From Nakamurella sp963696065 (GTDB lineage Bacteria > Actinomycetota > Actinomycetes > Mycobacteriales > Nakamurellaceae), in NCBI GenBank assembly GCA_963696065.1, contig CAVOIF010000001.1, positions 124,001-188,000 of the forward strand: a stretch of 64,000 nucleotides of DNA, in the 5' to 3' direction. Numbering within the stretch: the stretch's first letter is position 1; each line of letters starts with the position of its first letter. Position numbers and translations under genes: made by a program. Shown in pieces: positions 1 to 9,625 of this stretch. The notes beneath the pieces are model-generated. The model did not search any database. It was not told where the DNA came from and saw only the letters and a program-made list of their open reading frames with translations.

Positions 1-531
1 CTGGCGATGGCCGATCGGATGGCCGTGATGGAGGCCGGCAAGATCCGGCAGATCGGCACCCCCACGGAGATCTTCCACCGGCCGGCCAACACCTTCGTCG
101 CCAACTTCATCGGCAGCTCCCCGATGAACCTGCTGACCGCGACGGCGACCGGTGCGGACGAGCTGACCATCGGTGGGCAACGGGTGCGGGCGCCGCGCGG
201 GGTTCGATTGGCAACTGACCGCACCGTGACCGTCGGCGCGCGTCCCGAGTACGTGGCCCTGGTGCCGGACGGCAGCGACAACGCGTTGACCGGGGTCGTC
301 ACCATTATCGAGAACCTCGGCGCCACCTCGCTTCTCAGCCTGGAACTGGTCGGCGCCGAGGAGGTGGCGGTTCAGGTCATGGTTCCGGAGGGTTCGGAGC
401 CGGCCATCGGTGAGCAGGTGCACGCGCGCTACGACCACGACCGGACGCTGGTGTACGACGGCGAGTCCGGCGAACTGATCGCGGGCGAGGTGGCCGAGAG
501 CAATCGGCTGACCAAGGCCGCCCCGGGATGA
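1..531 (+). CDS. ABC transporter ATP-binding protein, UgpC/MalK type (C-terminal part)
   Basis: The gene enters from the left edge, so only the last 176 codons are present. The visible part starts just after the nucleotide-binding core (ADRMAVMEAGKIRQIGTP and FHRPANTFVANFIGSSPMN are the typical end of the ATPase domain in the MalK/UgpC/MsmK group). It continues into a TOBE/OB-fold regulatory domain (VGARPEYVAL is the usual entry motif). These subunits power binding-protein-dependent import of sugars, polyols or glycerol-3-phosphate. The stop codon overlaps the next start as ATGA, so the downstream PHP phosphoesterase is probably translationally coupled. That pairing favours a phosphorylated or diester substrate, but this is inference. 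Confidence 0.9.
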   Translation: MAMADRMAVMEAGKIRQIGTPTEIFHRPANTFVANFIGSSPMNLLTATATGADELTIGGQRVRAPRGVRLATDRTVTVGARPEYVALVPDGSDNALTGVVTIIENLGATSLLSLELVGAEEVAVQVMVPEGSEPAIGEQVHARYDHDRTLVYDGESGELIAGEVAESNRLTKAAPG

Positions 532-1722
532 CCGCGCGTCGCTGGCGGGAGCGGCTGACTCCGGCCACCCGGGCGGCGGGCACCTGGATCGAGATCCCGT
601 TCGACGTGCCGATCGGCACCGGCGCCTTCACCGTCAACCTGGACGTACGACCGCTCGTCCGGCGCCGTGATCGATCTGGGATGCGCTGGGCCACAGGGCT
701 TCCGGGGATGGTCCGGCGGCGCGCGCCGCACCTTCAGCATCACCAACGCTGCCGCCACCCCCGGATATCTGCCCGGAGTCGTACCCGGCGAGTGGCGGGT
801 GGTCCTGGGTCAGCACCGGGTTCCGGTCCCGGTCACCGCAGAGGTGACGGTGACCTGGGTCGACACCGTGCCCGCCCAGCCGGATCCGATACCGGCGGCG
901 CCCGTGCAACGGCCGCCACGGCCGGAGTTGCCGAAAGTCGATGGGATGCGCTGGTTGGCCGGTGATTTCCATTGCCACACCGTGCATTCCGACGGGCAGC
1001 ACACCATCGACGAGGTCGCGGTGATGGCCGCCGAGGCCGGGTTGGACTTCTTGGCCGTCACCGACCACAACACCGTCTCGCACCACGCCCACCTGCCGTT
1101 GGCCTCGGAACGCACCGGGGTGCAGCTGATTCCCGGGCAGGAGGTGACCACCTGGCGCGGGCACGCGAACGCCTTCGGCGACATCGGGTGGATCGACTTT
1201 CGCCGGCCCCCGGACGACTGGATCCGCTCGGTCACCGACCGCGGCGGGCTGCTCTCGCTCAACCACCCCGTGAGCGGCGACTGTTCCTGGCGGCAGCCCT
1301 TGACCGAGCGCCCGCAGCTCGTCGAGACCTGGCATTCCAGCTGGCTCGACCGCACCTCCGGCGCCCCCATCGCCTTCCTGCTCGCCGGCTTCCCGGATGC
1401 CACCCCGATCGGCGGCGCCGACTTCCACGGCCGCGGAGCCGACGCCCCACCCGGGCATCCGACCACCTGGGTACTGACCGAGGGCGACGACGTGCTGGGC
1501 GGTCTCCGGGCCGGTCGAACCAGCATCTCCGCAGGTCCGGGCGCTCCGCTGCTGCTACGGCGCGGCGACGAGTTCCTGGTCGTCGACGGTGACGGACTCC
1601 TGCTGGCCACCCCCGACGGCCGACGCACGGTGGTCGACGGCCCACGGGTGCTGCTGCCGGCGGAGCCGGGGCTGGCCTGGTTGGAGGACGGCCATACCGG
1701 GATCCAGGCGATCAGCGCCTGA
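528..1722 (+). CDS. PHP-domain (CehA/McbA family) metallo-phosphoesterase, frameshifted near 642-645
   Basis: The protein would be 397 residues if one base is removed. Codons from the ATG at 528 give an N-terminal beta-rich segment that runs to about position 644. The continuation (DRSSGAVIDLG, then GFRGWSGGARR and ATPGYLPG) lies one frame on. Reading a single G for the GG at 641-642, or dropping G645, restores one frame. The PHP metal motifs are intact: DFHCHTVHSDG, then AVTDHNTVSHH, EVTTWRGHAN and GADFHGRG. The family hydrolyses phosphoesters with a multinuclear metal centre. The start overlaps the ABC ATPase stop (ATGA), which suggests import and hydrolysis of a phosphodiester. Whether the shift is a sequencing error or a real lesion cannot be decided here. 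Confidence 0.8.
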
Positions 1723-1760
1723 GCCTGGGAAGACGTCCTGACGGGTCAAGTCCGGAACAT

Positions 1761-1821
1761 GATCAAATCCTCGGAAGGAAAGGTGTCACCGGGTGACGCC
1801 AATCCTTCCGGGACTTTGATC
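1761..1821. terminator. long imperfect inverted repeat between convergent genes
   Basis: Two 29-nt arms (1761-1789 and 1793-1821) separated by 3 nt pair at most positions. The outer GATCAAA, the middle CGGAAGGA and the inner GTCAC match perfectly. It sits between the PHP gene (plus) and a small minus-strand gene, where a bidirectional terminator is expected. No T-run follows. Confidence 0.5.
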
Positions 1822-1827
1822 TTCCGG

Positions 1828-1986
1828 TCACTGCGGCGGGGTCGCGTCCGGATGTTGCTCCTCGTAAAGCCGTTCCTCCTGCTCGCGGGTGGCCATGCCA
1901 CCGTGCCCGCCTTGCTCGGTCGGCCCTGGCCGGAGGTTGGGCGGTTCCTCGATCTCGGCGGCAGGTTCTTCGACTGATTCGCTCAT
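1828..1986 (-). CDS. small acidic hypothetical protein
   Basis: A 52-residue reading frame starts at ATG 1986 (MSESVEEPAAEIEEPPN) and is rich in Glu and Pro, with no membrane segment or known domain. An upstream in-frame ATG at 2067 would add 27 residues but overlaps the hairpins downstream of DUF3566. Only a weak purine stretch lies upstream of 1986. Support comes mainly from its place behind a symmetric inverted repeat that would end it. I do not recognise the family. Confidence 0.35.
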   Translation of the reverse strand: MSESVEEPAAEIEEPPNLRPGPTEQGGHGGMATREQEERLYEEQHPDATPPQ

Positions 1987-2070
1987 CTCGGCATTGTGCC
2001 CCCGGGGAGCCGGCCAACTGTCCGCCAACGCAGGGCAGTACGCATCAGCGAAGGGCTGAACCACCATCCT

Positions 2071-2121
2071 GTCGTCCGCGCCGGACGACGAAGGCCGCCT
2101 CCCGAATCTCGGGAGGCGGCC
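2071..2121 (-). terminator. tandem hairpins downstream of the gyrA-DUF3566 operon
   Basis: A perfect 13-bp stem (2093-2105 with 2109-2121, loop ATC) lies 25 nt past the DUF3566 stop. A second perfect 8-bp hairpin (2071-2078 with 2082-2089) follows it. Both are GC-rich and lack a long T-run, as is common for actinobacterial terminators. Confidence 0.65.
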
Positions 2122-2145
2122 CTCGGCACAACTGCGGGAACCTAT

Positions 2146-2693
2146 CTAGTCGCGTTCGCCCAGGGTCAGCTCGACCCCGCCGGACATCGCGGCAGCGGCG
2201 TTGTAGATGAACGCGGCGACGGTGGCCAGCGCGGTGGTCAGCACGATGTTGATGGCGCCGACGATCGCGCTGATGGTGAACACCCGGCCGGGGGTGATCA
2301 GGTCGGTCGTCCCGGAGGCCACATCTGGCGACGAGGTCAGGGTGGAGAACGTCGAGTTGATCTTCGTCCAGACGTCCATCGACCCCAGCGTGAGGTACAG
2401 GATCCCGACCGCGATCATCCAGACGAAGAACATCACGATCGCCACGATCAGGCTGATCTTCAGCACCGTCCACGGGTCGACCCGCTTGAGCTGCAGCGAT
2501 GCCAGCCGCGGCGGCCGCCGGGCGGTCTTCACCCGGCGCGCATTCTCCGAGCCGGGCCTGGGCGGCGCCCCGACCGAACCGCTGGGTCGCCCACTGGGTG
2601 CCGGTCCGACGTGCTGCGGTGCGGCCATGCCCGGTCCGCCGTCCGGAGCTCCCGGGGTGCCCGCCGGCGGGGTGCCGGAGCCGGAGGGCGTGG

Positions 2694-2697
<4 letters not shown>
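2146..2697 (-). CDS. DUF3566 membrane protein downstream of gyrA
   Basis: The protein has 183 residues. The first 75 are Pro/Gly/Ser-rich and probably disordered and cytoplasmic. Two membrane segments follow, around residues 93-115 (ISLIVAIVMFFVWMIAVGIL) and 145-170 (VFTISAIVGAINIVL). This is the DUF3566 family, whose members sit directly after gyrA in actinobacteria (Rv0007 in M. tuberculosis). The GTG start overlaps the gyrA stop as GTGA, so translation is probably coupled. Its function is not established; a role near the envelope or division machinery has been suggested for relatives. Confidence 0.85.
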
Positions 2698-5226
<2,529 letters not shown>

Positions 5227-5413
5227 GTCAGAAGACCTTCCATGTCACGAATTCGTCACGCTGACGAGTGGTGGAATCCGTCGGATCGACTACTTCTTCG
5301 AGATATCCACATGTGGATGATTACTGTGCATAGGTCTGGATAGGGCCAAACGGTGTGTCGTAACTCTCACTGGAGTGTGACGAATATCGCATTCGTCACT
5401 CAGCAAACAAATA
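5227..5413 (-). promoter_or_regulatory. gyrB-gyrA intergenic region with palindromic DnaA-like boxes and a hairpin
   Basis: This 187-bp spacer is AT-richer than its surroundings. It contains the palindrome ATCCACATGTGGAT (5305-5318), which is two facing DnaA-box-like elements (ATATCCACA at 5303-5311 and a reverse partner). It also has a perfect 9-bp hairpin (5377-5385 with 5391-5399) just past the gyrB stop. The octamer TTCGTCAC or its complement recurs near 5253, 5377 and 5392. A gyrA promoter, gyrB termination and a supercoiling- or replication-linked regulator are all possible. Confidence 0.4.
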
Positions 5414-7435
5414 TCAGAAGTCCAGGAACCGAACGTCTTTCGCGTTCCGGGTGATGAACGCGCGGCGCGCCTCCACGTCCTCGCCCATCAACACCGAGAA
5501 CAGCTCATCGGCGGTGGCGGCGTCCTCCAGGGTTACCTGGAGCAACAACCGGAACGCCGGATCCATGGTGGTCTCCCACAGTTCCTTGGCGTTCATCTCG
5601 CCGAGACCCTTGTACCGCTGAATGCCCTCGTCCTTGAGCAATCGACGACCGGCGGACTCACCGACCTGGATGAGCCCGTCTCGTTCGCGATCGGAATACG
5701 CGAACTCCTGCGCACCCTTCGTCCACTTCAACTTGTACAGCGGTGGCTGCGCCAGATACACGTGCCCGGCCTCGATCAACGGGCGCATGAAGCGGAACAG
5801 CAACGTCAACAGCAACGTGCGGATGTGCTGTCCGTCGACGTCGGCGTCGGCCATCAGAACGATCTTGTGATACCGCAACTTCGACAGATCGAACTCGTCG
5901 TGGATGCCGGTGCCGAGCGCGGTGATCAACGACTGCACCTCGGTGTTGCGCAGCACCCGATCGATGCGCGCCTTCTCCACGTTGATGATCTTCCCGCGGA
6001 TCGGCAGGATCGCCTGGAACATCGAATCGCGACCGGACTTCGCACTGCCGCCGGCGGAATCACCCTCCACGATGTACAACTCGGAGCGGGCGGGATCCGT
6101 TGAGCGGCAATCGGCCAGCTTGCCGGGCAACCCGCCGATCTCCAACGCACCCTTGCGGCGCACCAGGTCTCGGGCCTTTCGAGCCGCGGCGCGGGCCTGC
6201 GAGGACGACACCGCTTTGGTGATGATGGTTTTCGCTTCACTGGGGTTCCGCTCGAACCAGTCGGCGATCCAGTCGTTGCACGCCTTCTGGACGAACGACT
6301 TGGCCTCGGTGTTGCCCAGCTTGCCCTTCGTCTGACCCTCGAACTGCGGCTCGCGCAGACGGATCGAGATGATCGCCGCGAGACCCTCCCGGACATCCTC
6401 GCCGGAGAGTTTGTCGTCCTTCTCCTTGAGCAACTTCTTCTCGGTCGCGTACTTGTTCACCACCGACGTCAACGACGACCGGAAGCCCTCTTCGTGGGTG
6501 CCGCCCTCGTGCGTGTTGATGGTGTTGGCGAAGGAGTGCACCGATTCGTTGTAGGAGGAGTTCCACTGCATCGCGATCTCCACCTCCATCGTCTCGCCCT
6601 TCACTTCGAACCCGATCGTCGACGGATGGATCGGATCCTTGGTGGCGTTCAGATGCTTGATGTAGTCGACGAGGCCATTGGGGTAGTGAAACGTCCGCTC
6701 GAGCGGCTTGAACGGTTTCGCCGTCGTCTCACTGGACACCGGAGCGGCCGACGAGCCGATCTCGGCCAGTTCGATCAACTCGGCTTCCTTGCGCCGTTCG
6801 TCGCGCAGCGTGATGGTCAGGCCCTTGTTCAGGAAGGCCATTTCCTGCAGTCGCCGGGAGACGGTTTCGACGTTGTATTCCGTGGTCTCGAAAATGCCAC
6901 CATCGGCCCAGAAGGTGATGGTCGTCCCGGTTCGGTCGCTGCGCCCCAGTTCCTTCAACGGTCCCGGTTTGGCGAACGAGTAGCTCTGCTCATAGCCCTG
7001 GCCGTCGCGATGAATCTCCACATCGAGCCGGCTCGAGAGCGCGTTGACCACTGAAATACCGACCCCGTGCAGACCGCCGGAAACGGCGTAGGAATCGGAA
7101 TCGAACTTGCCGCCGGCATGCAGGATGGTCATCACGACCTCGACGGTGGGGCGACGCTCCTTGGGGTGCATCTCCACCGGGATGCCGCGGCCGTTGTCGT
7201 ACACGGTGACGCCGCCGTCGGCCCGGAGGGTCACGATGACGGTGTCCGCGTACCCGGCCATGGCCTCGTCGACCGAGTTGTCGACGACCTCCCACACCAG
7301 GTGGTGCAGGCCACGCTCGCCGGTGGACCCGATGTACATGCTGGGTCGCTTGCGGACCGCGTCCAGACCTTCCAGAACGGTGATGGAGGACGCGCCGTAG
7401 TCATTCTTCTTCGTCGTCACGGGTCTGCTCGACAC
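5414..7435 (-). CDS. gyrB: DNA gyrase subunit B
   Basis: ATPase subunit of gyrase, 673 residues. The GHKL ATPase motifs are present: EVVDNSVDEAMAGY, YDNGRGIPVE and GLHGVGISVVNALS. The transducer domain follows. The TOPRIM metal site is LYIVEGDSAGGSAKSGRD with DADVDGQHIRTLLL. The C-terminal YKGLGEMNAKELWETTMDP motif is intact. The GTG at 7435 overlaps an AGGAG, so translation may instead start at GTG 7420 (VTTKKNDYG), which lies 14 nt after that AGGAG. gyrA follows after 187 bp on the same strand. Confidence 0.96.
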   Translation of the reverse strand: MSSRPVTTKKNDYGASSITVLEGLDAVRKRPSMYIGSTGERGLHHLVWEVVDNSVDEAMAGYADTVIVTLRADGGVTVYDNGRGIPVEMHPKERRPTVEVVMTILHAGGKFDSDSYAVSGGLHGVGISVVNALSSRLDVEIHRDGQGYEQSYSFAKPGPLKELGRSDRTGTTITFWADGGIFETTEYNVETVSRRLQEMAFLNKGLTITLRDERRKEAELIELAEIGSSAAPVSSETTAKPFKPLERTFHYPNGLVDYIKHLNATKDPIHPSTIGFEVKGETMEVEIAMQWNSSYNESVHSFANTINTHEGGTHEEGFRSSLTSVVNKYATEKKLLKEKDDKLSGEDVREGLAAIISIRLREPQFEGQTKGKLGNTEAKSFVQKACNDWIADWFERNPSEAKTIITKAVSSSQARAAARKARDLVRRKGALEIGGLPGKLADCRSTDPARSELYIVEGDSAGGSAKSGRDSMFQAILPIRGKIINVEKARIDRVLRNTEVQSLITALGTGIHDEFDLSKLRYHKIVLMADADVDGQHIRTLLLTLLFRFMRPLIEAGHVYLAQPPLYKLKWTKGAQEFAYSDRERDGLIQVGESAGRRLLKDEGIQRYKGLGEMNAKELWETTMDPAFRLLLQVTLEDAATADELFSVLMGEDVEARRAFITRNAKDVRFLDF

Positions 7436-8077
7436 TCCTGTTTCTTTGCTGGCCCGGACGCCGGATGCGAGCCGAGAGGAGCAGACTCCGGACCGGTCCG
7501 GGAGTCGCTCGGTCGGCCCGCTGAAGCGGGCGGGAGGCGCCGGCCGTAACCTGGCCCGAGACCATCGAGAACAGCTCTCGACGACACTGCCCGGACAGAT
7601 CCAGTGATCGCTTCTGACGATCCACTCGATCCGTCAGCGGACAACTCAGGGCCCATTGCGGACGAAACCCTCCCGAGTCTACCGGTTACCCGCCGGTCAG
7701 GGGGCCAATGGCGGGCCCTGTGGATGCCGTGGCGCGCCCAACAGATCATCCAGATAGTGATCGGCCGATTCTCAGACCCGGCAGACCGCATTCGGCCGTT
7801 CCGGGCGCCACCTGACGGACCTTGCCGCCGGGCCGATCCGGTCGTTCCCGCAGCGGTGTATTTCCGGTCGTCCTCGCGGCTCTGGTGACGTGGCCGGCCC
7901 GGTCGATCGGCGACGGCAGGTCATCGTTCCTCTTCGGTCGTCACATTCGGCGGGCCGACGTCGGAGCGCCTGCCCGGTCGACGCGCCGTCCTGCAGTAGA
8001 CAGAGGGCGTCCGGCCGCGGGGTGACGATCGGCTGTGGGCATGTGAGAAGTCAGTTGCTGGAAAGGATGTCGCTGCG
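7436..8077. other. 642-bp gap between divergent gyrB and the hemerythrin-like gene
   Basis: No reading frame in this stretch looks like a protein. It must hold the gyrB promoter (minus strand) and the promoter of the plus-strand gene at 8078. The clearest signal is GGAAAGGA at 8059-8066, the ribosome-binding site of the latter. I see no tRNA, terminator or strong repeat. Confidence 0.5.
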
Positions 8078-8764
8078 ATGACAGCGCTCGATATGGGTAC
8101 GCCCGGATCCCTGGCGGCCGGTGCTGCGCGACCCGCGGTGCTCGCCGGCATCGTGCAACACGCCGTTCGCCGGGATCTCGAGCGGCTCGACCGCGTGCTC
8201 GCCGAGCCGGTCACCGCCGTTCGACGGGCCGCGCTGATCCGGCACGCCGGGTTCCTGCTCGATCAACTGCAGGCGCAGTTCGCGCTGCTCGACCACCAAT
8301 TTCGGGCCGTCGCCGGCTCGGCGGATCCCGAGCTGTCGAGCCGGTGCGCACAGGCCCATCGGTCGCACGACGAGCTGGCGGGCGTGCAGATCACCCTGCG
8401 CGGCTGCCTCACTCACTGGCGGACAGCACCCGGCGATCGGGCAGCGGTACGCGCCGCGTTGCAGGACTTCGCGGCCGCGGTACGGCCGGTGCTGGATCAG
8501 GACTCCGAGCTGCTGTCGATGCTCGGCACGGTGGCTTTGCCCTTCGGCGGCGTGACCGGCGTCGGGTCGGTGCGGATGGTCCCGACCAAGCGGGCCCATC
8601 AGCTGTTCTGGTTGCTCGACGGACTCGACCCGGCACTGGCCGCCCACCTGCTGCAGGGGACCCGGCGAAGCACCCTGTGGGTGCTGCGGAACGGCTTCAG
8701 CGGCGCCTACAACCGCAGTGCCTATTTCATGTGGACCGGCGGCGGCACCGGCCCAGCCGTCTGA
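8078..8764 (+). CDS. all-helical protein with weak hemerythrin (HHE)-like N-terminus
   Basis: 228 residues, ATG at 8078 with GGAAAGGA upstream. The N-terminal half resembles the four-helix HHE/hemerythrin layout: QHAVRRDLERL near residue 28, then a helix with HAGFLLDQLQAQ and DHQF, then AHRSHDEL. The usual complete set of His/Glu iron ligands is not obvious, so metal binding is doubtful. The C-terminal half (ALPFGGVTGVG, then STLWVLRNGFSGAYNRSAYF) is unfamiliar. The last residues (TGGGTGPAV) and the stop lie inside the first copy of a 61-bp tandem repeat. It sits between gyrB and DUF721, an unusual place for a plus-strand gene. Confidence 0.7.
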   Translation: MTALDMGTPGSLAAGAARPAVLAGIVQHAVRRDLERLDRVLAEPVTAVRRAALIRHAGFLLDQLQAQFALLDHQFRAVAGSADPELSSRCAQAHRSHDELAGVQITLRGCLTHWRTAPGDRAAVRAALQDFAAAVRPVLDQDSELLSMLGTVALPFGGVTGVGSVRMVPTKRAHQLFWLLDGLDPALAAHLLQGTRRSTLWVLRNGFSGAYNRSAYFMWTGGGTGPAV

Positions 8765-8950
8765 CGAAAGCTCGGCCGGCCGATCGCCGCCACCCACCGG
8801 CGGCGGCACCGGCCCAGCCGTCTGACGAAAGCTCGGCCGGCCGATCGCCGCCAACCACCGGCGGCGGCACCGGCCCAGCCGTCTGACGAAAGCTCGGCCG
8901 GCCGATCGCCGCCACCCACCGGCGGCGGCACCGGCCCGGCCGTCTGACGA
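8735..8950. repeat. 61-bp tandem repeat, about 3.5 copies
   Basis: Near-identical units begin at 8735, 8796, 8857 and 8918 (the last partial). Differences seen are one A/C change in the second copy and one A-to-G change in the fourth. Each unit contains the palindrome CGGCCGGCCG and the segment GTCTGACGAAAGCTC. The first unit overlaps the 3' end and stop codon of the upstream gene. The array ends 10 bp before the DUF721 stop, so it fills the space between convergent genes and may terminate transcription. Because 61 is not divisible by 3, a frame running through it changes phase in each copy. Confidence 0.9.
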
Positions 8951-8960
8951 CCTCGGTGGC

Positions 8961-9488
8961 TCAGCCGTAGGTGTCCCGTGGACCGCGACCGGGGACGTGC
9001 CGGTGGCCGAACTTCCAGGACGGCCCGGCCGGCCCACGAGCCCTGATCCGGATCACCGTGCGGTCCCCCACCTCGGCGTTGATCCGCTTCAATAGTTGGG
9101 GCGCCAGCATCCTGATCTGCGTCGCCCAGGCCGTCGACTCGGCCTCCACCACCAGTTCGCCCTCGGTCAGCGCTACCGGCGAGCAGTGATCGGCCACCTC
9201 CGGGCCGACGATCTTCGCCCACCCGGCGAACAGTGTTGCCTTCTTCAGGTCCGCACCGGCGCCGGCAGTGGCCACCCACGCCCGCAGGGTGGCGCCGAGC
9301 GGCTGCGGATCCCTGGCGTCCGGACCGGAGCCGGACCACCTCCGCCGGCGCAGGTTCCCCGCCGATCCGCGACCGGCCATCGGGGTGCGACCGGCGGCCT
9401 TCCGACGGGCCGCTGAACTGGCCCGGGCGGCCGCCAACGCCTCCCTGGCCAGGTCGGCGCCACGCGGAGTCGAGGCCTCGTCATCCAT
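8961..9488 (-). CDS. DUF721 protein (DciA-like, Rv0004 family)
   Basis: 175 residues from ATG 9488, which is preceded by GGGGGAG at 5-nt spacing. An upstream in-frame start at 9539 lacks such a site. The N-terminus is Ala/Arg-rich. The DUF721 domain covers about residues 75-160 (LFAGWAKIVGPEVADHCSPV, then TAWATQIRMLAPQLLKRIN). Related DciA proteins load or control the replicative helicase DnaB, and the actinobacterial member normally follows recF. Here a plus-strand gene at 9626-11723 separates it from recF, so it needs its own promoter. Confidence 0.88.
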   Translation of the reverse strand: MDDEASTPRGADLAREALAAARASSAARRKAAGRTPMAGRGSAGNLRRRRWSGSGPDARDPQPLGATLRAWVATAGAGADLKKATLFAGWAKIVGPEVADHCSPVALTEGELVVEAESTAWATQIRMLAPQLLKRINAEVGDRTVIRIRARGPAGPSWKFGHRHVPGRGPRDTYG

Positions 9489-9625
9489 GCCGCTCCCCCA
9501 GGTGTCTGGATCGGGTCGTCGTCTGATTCTTGCCGTCAAACATTCTCGTCAAGAACATCGTTCGCTGCATTGCCCGGTACCGCCGGCCACCCGACAATGA
9601 TCACCTGCGCTATCGAGGGGACCGG

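Noticed and set aside
2064..2146. tRNA genes downstream of gyrA, as in mycobacteria
   Set aside because: The stretch folds only into two simple hairpins. No cloverleaf or TTCGA-type T-loop is visible.
7604..8025. Small plus-strand genes in the gyrB upstream gap
   Set aside because: No ribosome-binding sites, Arg/Pro/Ser-rich shadow composition, and no known families.
8735..8950. CRISPR array
   Set aside because: The units are contiguous 61-bp tandem repeats without unique spacers, and no cas genes are nearby.
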